Source: Heterostelium album PN500
Taxonomy: Eukaryota > Evosea > Eumycetozoa > Acytosteliales > Acytosteliaceae
Length of the DNA: 64,000 nt
Direction: 5' to 3'
NCBI RefSeq assembly: GCF_000004825.1
Contig: NW_008805090.1
Location: forward strand, 772,227-836,226
This document shows, piece after piece, positions 1 through 11,614 of the stretch. The notes under the pieces are model-generated. The model was not told the DNA's origin, did no database searches, and saw only the letters and a program-made list of their open reading frames with translations. Position numbers and translations under genes: made by a program. Position 1 is the first letter of the stretch. The number at the start of each line of letters is the position of its first letter.

Positions 1-117
1 TAAACCCTTTATTTCATCAACCCATCTCATAAAGCTAGTATTCCAACTAAATTTTGGATTATCGTCTAACGTATATATTTCGATATCAACCACATCATTT
101 GATCTAATTTTAACCAT
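1..117 (-). CDS. 5' part of an unidentified gene cut by the window edge
   Basis: On the minus strand an ATG at 117 opens 39 codons that run off the window without a stop. The peptide starts MVKIRSNDVVDIEIYTLDD and continues to FMRWVDEIKGL; its composition is that of ordinary dictyostelid coding sequence and differs sharply from the A/T-only spacer upstream (118-390). That spacer separates it from the divergent gene at 391, so both probably share a bidirectional promoter region. Too short to assign to a family. Confidence 0.5.
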   Translation of the reverse strand, partial: MVKIRSNDVVDIEIYTLDDNPKFSWNTSFMRWVDEIKGL

Positions 118-390
118 TCACCCACAAGATATTTTTTGTACTACTCTACAATTTTTTTTTTGTACAAAGTCCATTCTTCAAGTAGAATATTCCTTATTCT
201 AAATAAATTCATATTATTATTGTCATTCATAATATTCTTACTTAAAAACTATTTATATATATATTTATTTCATTCACGTATAGATTATATTATCTATTTA
301 CTTATTCTATTATATCTATTTATTAATTAATATCTTTATATAAAGTTTTTTTGTTTCTTATATATTTAAAAAACAAAACACCACATTAGT

Positions 391-2885
391 ATGGAAATTT
401 TTCAAAAAAATTTAAAAGAATTGGTATTATCAAAAAATATCAATGACAATCCCTTTGAAGAAGACAACTACGATTACCACTCGATTGTTGGTGATGTAGT
501 TGTTAGCTATTCAATGTCGGAGGAGCAAATCGAAAAACAGAAGAAGGTTAGAGAGAATTGGCTACAGTGTTACAATATTTACAATGATAAGTCTATCAGT
601 GTCGATATGAGAATTGAAAAAATCAAATCGATTTTGTCGGATTTTGAATTTTCACAATGTAAACTTTCTCATTTCTCTCTACTTGGAAACCATTTCGAAA
701 TGCCTGTCGATCTTACATACAACATTCCTGATATTCAATACAAACTTCATCTGATTGGAATAGGTCACCTAAGAGAATTCCTAGAGTCAATCATTAACTC
801 GAGAATAATAAAGATCCCACAAATCCAGAGAATCAAGAAATATGATAGAAGTGGTAAAGTAGCTAGCGCATTACAATCTAGTTTAGACAATCATGTAAAT
901 ATAAAAAAATAATAATTCAAACAATGGTTAGAAACTAACTTTTTCAATCTTTATAGGTTTATTACAATATGTATTTTAATGAGAATTGTTTATTCCAAAG
1001 CGATGGTTACCAAGATCCAGAATCAAAAGTAAAATATGAAACTTTTTTGTATAAAGTAGACAAGGAAACCAATATCAAGACAATAGTAAAGTTATTTGTA
1101 CCGAAAAGGAATCTGTCCGAATCATTTTCTTTCATGTACTTTGAAGGAAATGACAAATATTCACCATATAAACGATTTGAATATATTTCTTTTGATATGG
1201 CAGAATGTATCAATAAATTTAATAATAAGTAAGTTTAAATTAATATTGATTCTCTAAAAGAAAACTAACATTTCAAAAACAAAAATAGATTCTACGAGCT
1301 GACGGGAAAAGAGTATCCTCAGAAAGATCCTTTCTTACCTACAGATGGGTTCTTTGGTCAGCTACCATGTAACAAAGCCCCTACAATTAGAATTCCCAAA
1401 CTATCAAAAATATTATTTGGTGCACTTAGACAAAATATTTTAATGTAAGTTTGATTTAATAATATCCATTAAAAAATTCTAACAAAACAAATTATTTTAT
1501 AGATCACCAGAAAAAATAGATTCATATATTGATAAACTACCTGATAGTCTTTTGGAAGAGTTCATTTTTGACTGTTTAAATGATAATACACCCAATGGTT
1601 TTGATTCCCTATCAATTGTTTTATCGAAAATTAGAAATAGATCAATCAAGAAACCATCAGATTTCCAAATTATCAACTCTGCAATTGAACACGATCATTG
1701 GTTTGCTTTTAGTTTTGAAAAGGAAATATCCCAGAGTATATTCGTACCAACCTACAACAACTCTTTCAAAATGAATGTTTATGACAACTATGATAAGTTT
1801 ATATTAAAAGAATGGAAACCAATATCAGATGTAAGTAGAAATTCTAGTTTTCTAAATATATCTGAAATTTCTAACAATATTTATGTTTTTATAGAATGAC
1901 TATATTTTTGAAATCCCAAATAAATTGGATTTGGGGTCACCTTCGATAGTAACCAAGGATGAATTCAAGCAGAATTTCAAGATTTACTCAAAGGATGTAA
2001 TCAATGATGATTTCGATTGGAGTAATACAGTGGTTGCTGGATCAACTTTAACTGCCTGCTTAACAGGTGACATGGAGAAACATGAGAGTGGTGACATTAA
2101 TGTTTTCTTCTATGGAATTGATAGAGTCGAGATAACTTCAAAGATATTGAAATACTACTCAAGTTTACCGATTCACTCTAAACCAACCATTGTACACAAT
2201 TTCAAAAACATAATATCAATCTGTTGTCACTATCCATATAGAAATATTACATTCCAATTAGAGTAAGTTATAAATCTTTTTATCATACCAAAAATCTAAA
2301 GAATATTTTATACTAATTTATTTATTACATTTTTGAAACTATAGACCATATATTAGTATCGAACATATTCTTGTAACATGTGATATTAATAGTTGTACTT
2401 TTGCCTATGATGGAACGGAAGTCTATGGATTGTATAGGTCGATGGAAGCAATGAACTTTAGAGCGAATGTGGTTTCTCAGTATCTTTGGATGATTCACGG
2501 TGACATTCATTTCCAGAATCGTATGGTTAAATACTTTGAGAGAGGATTCTCTGTGATTTCACCAGAATACGATTTCTTCATTGATAATGAGGATTTCCAT
2601 CCACACTTCTCCAATACCGGTCTTACTTTGCTGGCATCCGGTGCAAGAGATCAGAACATCTACGATTTCTTGAAGAACCCATTCGCCAATGTACCGTACG
2701 GACCGGATTTTAACAAAGAAAATCTAGAAAAGAAACTATCGCAAGACAACCGATTCAACTTGGTTCCACACTATGACCTCGGTGCAGTTTGTTGCGATTC
2801 TCAAATCAAGAGAAAATTCACATCAATGTCATCAAATGTTGGTTCATTCATAAATATTGGACCAAGATATGATTCTTTATTGTAA
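391..2885 (+). CDS. Six-exon protein with nucleotidyltransferase-like core, function unknown
   Basis: Exons 391-894, 957-1228, 1289-1444, 1503-1830, 1895-2262 and 2345-2885 join in frame at GT-AG sites and give 722 residues. The middle holds VVAGSTLTACL, then GDINVFFYG, and further on DINSCTFAYDG, VYGLYRSMEAMNFRAN and RMVKYFERGF. A glycine/serine strand followed by an acidic D-x-D-like strand and a second D-x-N-S-C strand is the layout of a group of nucleotidyltransferase-fold proteins found in amoebae and large DNA viruses, often next to ankyrin repeats; that link is made from memory of motif style and is inference. No signal peptide or membrane segment is seen. The ORFs inside each exon stop just past the donor, which supports the introns. 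Confidence 0.8.
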
Positions 2886-2944
2886 ATTTAAATAAATAAC
2901 AATTTTGTACATATATATAAACAACATAATTATACAGAGGAGTA

Positions 2945-2946
<2 letters not shown>

Positions 2947-3003
<57 letters not shown>
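2947..3003 (+). repeat. (TTA)n microsatellite
   Basis: About 19 uninterrupted TTA triplets lie between the 3' ends of two convergent genes. They touch the stop codon of the CH-domain gene and so form its 3' untranslated end. Confidence 0.95.
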
Positions 3004-3005
<2 letters not shown>

Positions 3006-3007
3006 TA

Positions 3008-4063
3008 TCAGTTTATTTTGATTCTTGGTATAGAAGGTAAAATGCTATCATTGATAAAGTCTCGTAGCTGAGTGTTTAGATCGAATAGAAATTGTTTGAT
3101 GTTTGCAATTGAAAATATATTGAGTGTTGGTGTGATGATGTTGGTTTTGATGGTTGAAGGTGGATGCTTCGCAATGAAATTCGATAGCTTTATAAAGGTA
3201 GTCCGACTCATTTTGATACCGAAACCTAGTGCTACACATATAAAGAATGGTGCTAAAATATATTTTCTCGTGCCGATGATGCAATCTAAAATATAACCAT
3301 TCAATCCTTTCTTTGGTATTATACATTGATCTTCACTATTATTATTATTGTTATTAGATGATGATTGATCATACATATCTTGTTGTTGTTGTGAATGATT
3401 ATTATTATTGCTATTGTTATTATTATCATTATCAACTTGATAATATGGATAGAAATAAGATATTCCGCCGTTGGCATTGTAATAGTAATCTGTGCCTGTT
3501 GTACTTCGATTCAAGTTAGCACCACCTCCCACACCATTGTAATAGTTCATATTATACAAGTCATTCTTTATATAGTCTTGAAAGTAATCAAACAATGCCA
3601 AGAGGCAATTGAGTACCTGCTGAAGATCGGCACTCTCCAACAAGTCATTAGGATGAAACAACTGATCTTCAGGTACATATAATCTATATAGATAACAATA
3701 AGCAAATGAATGAATGAATGAAACAAAGCTGATTATTAATTAACTAATAACTATTTACCTGCATTTCTTTAAGAACAATTGTATATTTTCGATTTGTTTA
3801 AACTTTGGTAATGGTTCGAAATCACTAAAGTGAATGTAGTCGGCGGGCTGATGAAAGGTGTTCATAATTCGACAGAGAATTCTGCCATCGCGTAACGCTG
3901 GATACAGACTATCATTGTCGAGATTGATTCTCAATATAAATTCGATCAACTGTTTCACAGAGAGTTGTTTGTGTTGTTGTTCGAACTGCTGTTGATAGAG
4001 TCTCTGTTGTTTCTCTGCTATTAATCTACTACTTTCACTCATCTCATAATAATATTTATTCAA
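3008..4063 (-). CDS. Calponin-homology domain protein with C-terminal membrane segment
   Basis: Exon 1 4063-3759 and exon 2 3683-3008, intron 3684-3758, 326 residues. After a Gln-rich start comes VKQLIEFILRINLD, then ALRDGRILCRIMNTF, PLPKFKQIENIQLFLKKCR and, across the splice, LYVPEDQLFHPNDLLES: the core helices of a single CH domain (about residues 30-140), which in this family binds actin or acts as an adaptor. A Tyr/Asn/Ser/Gln low-complexity linker follows, and then a hydrophobic stretch ILAPFFICVALGFGIKM about 80 residues from the C terminus. A single CH domain with a likely membrane segment near the end suggests anchoring of actin to a membrane; that role is inferred. Confidence 0.82.
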
Positions 4064-4979
4064 ATTATTCTAATTATTCTAATCTAATTATTTTCTACTA
4101 TAACAATACTTCAATTCTACCATCAAATTAAAAATAACACTGAACTGATCAAGATCATAAAAAAAAATAACAAAAAATGCATTGCAAATATTTTTTTTTC
4201 TTCATTAATATCCATGTTTTTTTTTTTTTCAATCCTTTTTTATATTTTCTTCCCTGATTTGGGTAACTCTAAATAAATGATTGTTAGAAACAGAAAAAAT
4301 TTTAACCTTTACAACTTTAAAGTTCAATCAAAATCAGTTAAATTCTTTTATAATTCGTTTCATAAAAACCTCTTTAGTATTAATTGTCTAAACTCTTCAA
4401 TCAACTTTTATATTTTACTATTCTATATACTATATTAGCTTTATCCCTTACGCTAATATAGTATTATATATATTGATAGTTGTTGTAAACCTTCTTTCTT
4501 TACAAACATCAACCATGATAAAATTATTTATCCAAAATAGGTAGATTTACAGATTTTAAACTACGAATAATATTCAAGATAAAATGTTTTACCCCACTCA
4601 AATAAAATACAAACTCTTTGTATTTTATTACTAACTATATTGTAAGAATGGTCGAGTGATGATTGAAAAACTATATATTAACACCCACCACCACTAGAAT
4701 CATCACACGAACAACTAATAAAACAATAAATAAAATACTCCTAAACTTCCAAACCAATGAAGATTTTTATGGTTAAAACTATATTCAAGCGAATAACATT
4801 CTTTTTATCTATAAATGTATTTAATAATGATAATATTAAAATTAAAGTTATAATAATATAATTTAGTTATAGTTTTTATTTTATTATTTCTATTACTATT
4901 TATTTCTTAAAATCTTTTTTATATTTTATAATTTGTTATTATTATTATTTAAAAAAATTAAAAGAAACCAATTAGAAAA
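4064..4979. other. Intergenic, divergent promoter region
   Basis: About 0.9 kb of A/T-rich DNA between two divergent start codons. Homopolymer T runs near 4190-4230 and a palindrome-like repeat of CTAATATAGTA around 4430-4460 are seen. No coding or RNA gene recognised. Confidence 0.6.
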
Positions 4980-6026
4980 ATGGATACAATTGAATTAGTA
5001 AATTCAACATTACCATCACATTTGAAAATGACACCGGAAGGAATCCTAATGAGAACGGCATCTTCTTATTTGGTGACATGCGCGTTGTATAGTGTGATTA
5101 AATTAGAGATCTACAAGGAATTTGATGAAGGACCGAGATCTATTTTCGAGATTGCTCAAGAGAGAAAAATAAATCCGGATTTCCTTCAGAGAACGATGAG
5201 AGCGCTCGCTTCACAAGGTATTTTCAAGATGGTGTCGAAAGATGGCAACGACGGAATGTATGACCACACCGAGGCGTCGCGTCTTCTCGAAGATCCAAAT
5301 GGAATAATCGGACTTGTCGAATTCATGACCTGTCCAATGGTGTTCTCAGGATTCAAGAACCTCTCCGATACCATCACGATGGGTGCGCCTCAGGGACCGT
5401 CGCCAGTCGGTTCCTACTCGATGCTGAATCTCGTTCCCAAGGTGCGCGAGATCATGGCGATGTACAACAAATCGGTGGCGATCGGCCGTAAGATGTCTAC
5501 CAACGTGTTTGTAGACGACTTTGATTTGTCACGCTATGAAATCAAGACATTCGTGGAGTTGGGCGGTGACGGTGGACATCTCACAAAGCGACTACTCGAG
5601 AAATATCCATCGATTGAATATGGAGTCAATGTTGACAACGCTTCGAATCTGACAAAAGCGACTACCGCCAGATACAGAGAGGAATCTGGTGATTGGACGA
5701 AATCTTTTAAGACCACCGAACAATGTTATTTCTCTTGTTTCCAGATGCACGAACTTGATGATTCTGTCATTATGAAACTACTCACCAACATTGCCAGCAA
5801 ATTGAAATCCACCAGAAATAAGTTCTTCTTGGTCGAACCTTACATATCTGAAAGCAACGAAATGAGTTTTGGAGCGGTACTCGATCTCAACATGATGCAC
5901 TGTATCAGAAACGGCAAGCTTAGAACCGATAGCGAGTGGAAGCAACTCATTGAGAAAGCAAATTTAAAGATTGAATCAAGATCATATCATCCAAATCAAG
6001 TAGGAGTTATCGTTATATCAAAATAA
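4980..6026 (+). CDS. SAM-dependent O-methyltransferase (family 2)
   Basis: Intronless, 348 residues, the usual length for this family. An N-terminal winged-helix dimerisation region (about 1-110) contains ALYSVIKLEIYKEF and FLQRTMRALASQGIFK. The S-adenosylmethionine site is FVELGGDGGHL (about 185-200), a variant of the D-x-G-G-G-x-G motif. QMHELDD (about 253) keeps the histidine that acts as base in plant and fungal enzymes, and LVEPYISE plus LDLNMMHCIRNGKLRTDSEW match the late family blocks. Dictyostelids use such enzymes to methylate polyketide signals such as the DIF-1 precursor; whether this one does is unknown. The coding sequence is GC-richer than its surroundings, as is common for expressed genes here. 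Confidence 0.9.
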   Translation: MDTIELVNSTLPSHLKMTPEGILMRTASSYLVTCALYSVIKLEIYKEFDEGPRSIFEIAQERKINPDFLQRTMRALASQGIFKMVSKDGNDGMYDHTEASRLLEDPNGIIGLVEFMTCPMVFSGFKNLSDTITMGAPQGPSPVGSYSMLNLVPKVREIMAMYNKSVAIGRKMSTNVFVDDFDLSRYEIKTFVELGGDGGHLTKRLLEKYPSIEYGVNVDNASNLTKATTARYREESGDWTKSFKTTEQCYFSCFQMHELDDSVIMKLLTNIASKLKSTRNKFFLVEPYISESNEMSFGAVLDLNMMHCIRNGKLRTDSEWKQLIEKANLKIESRSYHPNQVGVIVISK

Positions 6027-6406
6027 CTAAATAATCAAACTAACTAAATAAATAGCAAATTAAATGAATATACAAATTATAATTAAGTGACTCGCAAGCT
6101 AAGCTAGAGTATAAACTACTACTAGTTTATTAATTGTTTTATTATTATAATACAATACATTTATTATTGTTGTTTGTTTTGTTATTACTTGTTTAAAGTA
6201 AAAAGAAGAAAAAGAAAAAGAAAAAAAGAAAATAAACTCTTTTTTTTGTTTGATTTTTTTGGTAAAAGGAAATTTGATTTGTATTAATTACACATTATAT
6301 TATTTACTTTTGTATTTTTTTTTTTTTTTTTTTTTTGTTTTATATTGTTCTAACTATTCTAAAAACCGACTACACTACTACTTCTACTGATAGAAGATGC
6401 TACAAT
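6027..6406. other. Intergenic between convergent genes
   Basis: Contains only 3' flanks: an A/G-rich tract at 6195-6235 and a run of about 18 T at 6317-6336. Nothing else supported. Confidence 0.6.
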
Positions 6407-6697
6407 TTACCAGTGACCGTGGTGGTGGTGACCATGGTGGTGGTGACCGTGGTGGTGGTGTCCGGTTTCGTAGACGATGGTGGTGGTTGGTACGACTGGG
6501 GAGACGTAACCAGCTGGGTAGACTGGAGCGACCATTGGAGCGACTGGTGGTGCAACCATTGGAGCGACTGGGTATCCCATTGGGGCGATTGGGGCTACGA
6601 CTGGTGGTGGAACGTATCCGACTGGGTAGACCGGGTTAGTGTAGACTACATCGTAGTGACCGTGATGACCGTGATGATGATGATGATGATGACCCAT
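6407..6697 (-). CDS. Small His-rich, Pro/Val-rich protein
   Basis: A 96-residue ORF with a bipartite low-complexity layout: an N-terminal GHHHHHHHGHHGHY block, a central stretch with repeated APMVAPPVAP and YPAGYVSPV units, and a C-terminal GHHHHGHHHHGHHHHG block ending in W. Histidine clusters at both ends suggest divalent-metal binding or pH-dependent assembly; this is inference. The opposite strand is also open over the same bases, but its Trp-rich product is what a His/Pro-rich gene gives in antisense. No signal peptide is seen. Family unknown. Confidence 0.7.
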   Translation of the reverse strand: MGHHHHHHHGHHGHYDVVYTNPVYPVGYVPPPVVAPIAPMGYPVAPMVAPPVAPMVAPVYPAGYVSPVVPTTTIVYETGHHHHGHHHHGHHHHGHW

Positions 6698-6949
6698 TGT
6701 ATATTATATTAAATGTATATGTATATTATGTATCGAAAAAGTATTATTATAGTATTTAGTTTTTAACTAATTTAATATTTTATTATTACAAATAAATAAT
6801 AATTGTTGTTGTTGTTTTTGATTTTAATTGTGAGATGGAATTTATTGTTGTTTTTGTTGCGTTTTATTGTTTGTTTTTTTTTGGTTTTTGAGAGTTTTTG
6901 TATTCTATTAATTTAATAATAAAAAATTAAAAAATATAAATATCAAAAA

Positions 6950-7161
6950 ATTCAACACTCACACCAAGATCTATTACATCAGCAGGAAACAACCTCATTA
7001 TTCAAAGATTGTTTTGGCATAACAAAAAACAAAAAAAAAATTATCAGGTGATATTTTATTGTTTAATATCAAAGAGAAAAATCATGGATTTGAATTTGTT
7101 TTGACCAACAGAGGTAACGGCATTCCAATTTTAGGTGTCTCTGATATATTCATTGGAAAAG
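6950..7161 (+). pseudogene. Possible gene fragment with IPT/TIG-like peptide
   Basis: Two short open stretches lie in otherwise noncoding DNA: TPRSITSAGNNLIIQRLFWH (near 6965-7015) and, after a possible TTATCAG acceptor, a stretch at about 7049-7161 containing FEFVLTNRGNGIPILGVS. The first resembles the P-x-I-T-S-A-G-N-x-L start of IPT/TIG repeats in dictyostelid surface proteins. There is no start codon or continuation, so it is at best a decayed remnant. Confidence 0.3.
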
Positions 7162-7629
7162 TAAAAAAAAAAAAATAAAAAATCATTTAAATTAAAAGAC
7201 ACAAAAACACAAACACACTTTCCTAATTAATTAAAGTTAGTTAGTGTATGAAATGATCAAATAAATGTAAATCAGTTATTCAAGTTATCATTACTTTATC
7301 TTTATTATTACTATCTTCATTATGATAATTCATTATTTGTTTAATTTTTTTATATATTTATTAAATAAATTTGATAAATTTAACTATTTAATTTATTATA
7401 TGAATTTTTTTTGTTTTTCATATATGTTCATAGATAATAGATTATTTTAAATGATTTGTTAGATTTAACAATGAATTCAATGATTAATGTTGATTTGATT
7501 TACTTTTATGTTGTTGTTGCTGTTGAATTAATTTATTATTTGTTATTGATTGATTGGTAATGTTGATGATTAAAAATTATGATTATATATAATCTATTAG
7601 GTTATTGCTGTTGTTGTTATTATTAATAT
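7162..7629. other. Intergenic, 3' flank of the LSM14 gene
   Basis: A/T-only sequence with poly-A near 7150-7175 and no ORF of note. Confidence 0.6.
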
Positions 7630-9741
7630 TTAATTACTTTCTGCCTTATTAACTTTTTGATATTGAGGCTTACTTGTTGTTGAGTTGTTGGTGTTTGAAG
7701 TGTTGGTGTTGTTTTGATTGTTGTTTTGATTGTTTCTTTGATTGTAATTGTTAAATCTTCTGTTTTGTCCTCTACCTCCACGACGGTGGGCATCGTAGGA
7801 ACGAACGGTCGACATTCCAAAGGTCTCTTGGTCGAGCTTTCTCTGTTCGTAGAGTGTTGTTTTACCCTTGATTGGGGCACCCTCATTGTTTTGCTTATCC
7901 AATGACTCACACGAGATGCTGTCAAAGAAGTTCGATGGTGTGTAAGAGGTGGAGATGGTGATCGATGAGATTCCGTTGACGATGGTTTCGTCGGTGCCGT
8001 TTTCTTCGCTTGGCGATGCTACATCGCTACTTACGGCGGTACCCGATAGTTCCTCGGCCAACTTTTCCTTGTTGAACCTTGAGTTTGACTCTTCAAAGTT
8101 GAATTCCTCCAACTCTTTCTTTGGGAAGGTCTTCTTGTAGCCTCCTCCTGTCTTGTTTTGGAATCCACCAGCGTGGTGATGGTGATGATGATGATTGTTG
8201 TTGTGGTGTCCTGTTGGGTTAGTGTTGTTGGTGTTGTTACTAGATACATTGGTGTTTGTATTTCTCTTGTTGGTGTTATTGTTGCTGTTGGTATTGACTC
8301 TTTGTTGTCTCTGTACTGTATTGTCCATGGCATTACCTGCGTTACCTGCATTGACTTGTTGCTGTTGGTTTGATTGTTGTTGATTTCTTGGTTGATAATT
8401 ATTGTTTCTTGGTTGTCTGTGTTGTCTTTGCTGTTGTTGTTGTTGTTGTGGTTGCGATGGTTGTTGTTGTTGTTGCGGTTCGACAGCGGCAGTTTGGTTG
8501 GCAGCAGCAGCAGCAGTGGCGGCGGCAATAGTGGCAGCAGCAGTGGCTGGTGCAGCTACTGGAGTTGGTTGTGCAACTGGTTGGGCGAGAGGGACGACTG
8601 GATTGACAATTGGTTGTACGTTGGCAGCTGTTGTTGGTTTCGATTGTTGTTGAGCGTTGGCAGCTGGTTGTTGAGCGTTGGTAGCAGTGGATGGTGCAGT
8701 GGCATTACCGGCTACTGGAGTTGGAGTGGCAGTGTTTGGTGCAGCAGAGGTTGGTGGTTTGTAGAATGGTGGTTGTGGTGGCATACCTCCCATATTTGGA
8801 TTCTGACCATAGGCGTAGGGTGGGAATCCATACATTCCGTAGTAAGGATTGTACATCGGTGGGTACTGTTGTGGGAATCCTCCCTGGTGGTTTGGCATTC
8901 CCATTCCAAACTGTGGGAATCCTCCATACATAAATTGACCTGGTTGCTGTGGCATACCTCCCATTGGTGGGAATCCAGGTTGTTGTTGTTGGTTCTTCAT
9001 TAATTGATCAAGTAAGTAATTTATAATTAGTAAAGAGTAGAGTAAAAGTAATAGTGGTTAGAAACAAACTTACCATTGGTGGAACTTGGTTGGGATTGGT
9101 TGATGGTGAACCTGTTGTTGCTGCAGCTGCTGGTTGTTGTTGAGATGGCTTTGAGGATGGAGCTGCTGGGGTTGTTGCGTTGGATGGTTGTGAAGTGGAT
9201 GAAGATGGGGCAGATGTTGTTGTCGAGGTTGGAGTTGGAGTAGCGGTGTTGGCAGTGGATTGGTTGGTTGGAGCGGCTGAGGTGCTTGCAGCAGCGTTCG
9301 ATTGGGTGGTGGTGTTGCTGGCGGATGAAGCTGCAGCGGTTGCCGGTGCCTCATAGACATTCAAATCACTGATATCGCTGCTCTTGAATACAATGAAGTC
9401 GAAAATCTCGTTTGATGGTGGGATGAAACCATTCTCTCTTCTATCTTCAGTTCCATATGATTTAACTGTGTTTTTTCACAAAAAAAAAATAAAAAAATAA
9501 CATTTTTTTTTCAAAAATTTTTTTAAAAAAAAAAGATCGCAAAAAGTTTCGAATTAGATCATCAACCTGTTTATAATATATTATATAAATATAGTTTGAG
9601 AGTTGTTTGCAACTTTAATAACTTACCATTCTTTAGTGCAATTGTATTATCGATTGGATCAATAGTATATAAAATACCTTCGTATTTTATTTGTTTCTTT
9701 GTGATCAAAACAATCTTTGATCCGATGAATTGAGTAGACAT
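7630..9741 (-). CDS. lsm14: LSM14/Scd6/RAP55 family mRNP protein
   Basis: Exons 9741-9627, 9465-9074 and 8994-7630 give 623 residues. The N terminus [20 protein letters not shown], then [14 protein letters not shown] and, across the first splice, VKSYGTEDR is the divergent LSm domain of LSM14 (about 1-80). A long Ala/Thr/Ser/Gln/Asn-rich region follows. The FDF box [17 protein letters not shown] (about 469), the FFD box SNFFDSIS (about 522) and the TFG box [12 protein letters not shown] (about 545) appear in family order, ending with a GG-R-rich [10 protein letters not shown] tract. In the family these elements bind the helicase DDX6 and the decapping scaffold EDC4, giving translational repression and P-body assembly. 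All elements are intact. Exon 1 is too short to stand out as an ORF. Confidence 0.95.
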
Positions 9742-11614
9742 TGTTGTTGTTGTTGATGTTTGTTATCTTATCTTCTACTCTTATTGTTATTATTATTATG
9801 TTATCGTTTCTTATTTATTACTTTTTTTTTTTTGATTTTTTTTTTTATTATTACTTTTTTCTTTCTTTCTTTTTTAAACTAACTTTTCTTTTTATTCTTA
9901 TCTCTACTACTTTTTATTTTTGGTATATCTTTTTTAGGATCAAACGATATCTCTCTATTTATCTAAACCAATGTTTAATAAGTTCTTATATATTATTATA
10001 TTATTATTATAGATCGTTTTTTTTTCAGTATCTGTTCGAGAAATATATAAATTAAACTTTTGATTATTATTTAAATTATTATTAATTCAAATACAAAAAT
10101 AATATAAAAACAACAGAATTATTGAATTATTATAATATATAATATAATATTAACAAGTAAAGGTTATTGTTATTTTAGTAGGTTATTAGTTTTTTGTTGA
10201 TGTTATTGTTGTTGTTGTTGTTGGAAATACAATTAAAATTTAGTTGGTTTGGTGGTGTTGAACCTAAATAAAAAAAAAAAAAAGAAATTTGAAAAAAAAA
10301 AAAAAAAAAACAAACAAAATTTTTGAAAAAAAAAATCAGTTGTTTTTTTTGGTCAGCTGAACCCAAACACACAAAAAACCAATCTATTAATTAAGTGTGA
10401 TCACACCTGACAATCAAATCATCAACTTCACTTTGATTTTAATGAAATGAATGACTTCCAAACAAATAGGTGTTGTATTTATTATTAAACTGATCAATAA
10501 ATGTACAGGTACTACAATAATCAATGTATTGATTGATGACTAAAATAATATTATTAATCAATTCAAATGTCAATTGATTGCCTGAAGAACAACAGTTCTA
10601 ATAATAAAAATGAAATAAAAATGAAATAAAAATTAAATCTTAATGATTTTTGATAAATAATAGAACAATAGGTTGTTTCAGAATGAATAAAATAGGAATT
10701 GATTTATTTATTTATTATTAAATTATAAATTTTATTTTTAGAAAAAGAAATGACTAATTGAAATAATAACGATCCAGTAATATTCTTTTGTTTAAAATTT
10801 ATTTTAAATAATTTAATTTAAACTTTTAAGGTTTAACAATTTTGAATACATTTAACCAAATGAAGAGAATTTAAGAAATCTAACCAAGTTTTGTTTTGAA
10901 ATGTTTGATTCTCCAGTATTGATTCTCTAGCTCATTCTTTCTAAGACAAAGTTGAAATTAGCTCCAAATCTTCTAAATAATCATTCTCAAATGATACTTT
11001 GAAAATCATAGCAGCTTGCTTGGTAGCTAGCAAATGACTTTTAAAAGTTCAAAATTCTTATTACAGTGTGCAAGATTAGGTCAATTTTTTGTTTTCTTTA
11101 TTATTATTATTATAAAATATTACAAATAAATTAACTCTGAACGGAATTGAATTCGATTCAATCAAGAAAATTAAAGAATTAAAAATATTTGTTCCTTTTA
11201 ACTAATCAATCAATAAAAATTTTGAAAAAGCACATTGAATTAAAAAAAAAACAAACAATTTTTTTGCGGTTTATAATATATACAAACAAACAACATCATT
11301 TTGAGATTCAATTTTTCATATTATTTCCTATTCTAAAAAAAAACCTCCAAAAGTAACAGCACTTTATTTATTTTTAATCATAATAATCATAATCATACCT
11401 TCTTGACACTTTATTAATAATAAAATCAATAACAAAATAATAAGTAATAATAAGAATAATAGATAGATAGATAGGTAATAATAATGATAATGAACAAACA
11501 ACAACAACAACAACCAACAATCAATAACAAGTGATAAGATAATTTGATAGATAAGATATAGATTTGATAGATAAGATATAATAGATTTGGCAACAGATAT
11601 AGATTTAAAGAAGA
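9742..11614. other. Intergenic, divergent promoter region
   Basis: Nearly 1.9 kb between the start codons of LSM14 and MED12. Poly-T tracts at 9820-9870, poly-A at 10268-10310 and a (GATA)-like run at 11460-11480 are seen. The spacer is A/T-only with scattered stops; no further gene found. Confidence 0.6.

Noticed and set aside
6335-6712. Plus-strand Trp-rich ORF of 125 codons
   Set aside because: Mirror of the His/Pro-rich minus-strand gene; starts in poly-T flank and has no conserved feature.
8374-9003. Plus-strand ORF of 209 codons over LSM14
   Set aside because: Trp/Ser/Leu-rich antisense of Gln/Asn/Pro codons; LSM14 exons on the minus strand are certain.
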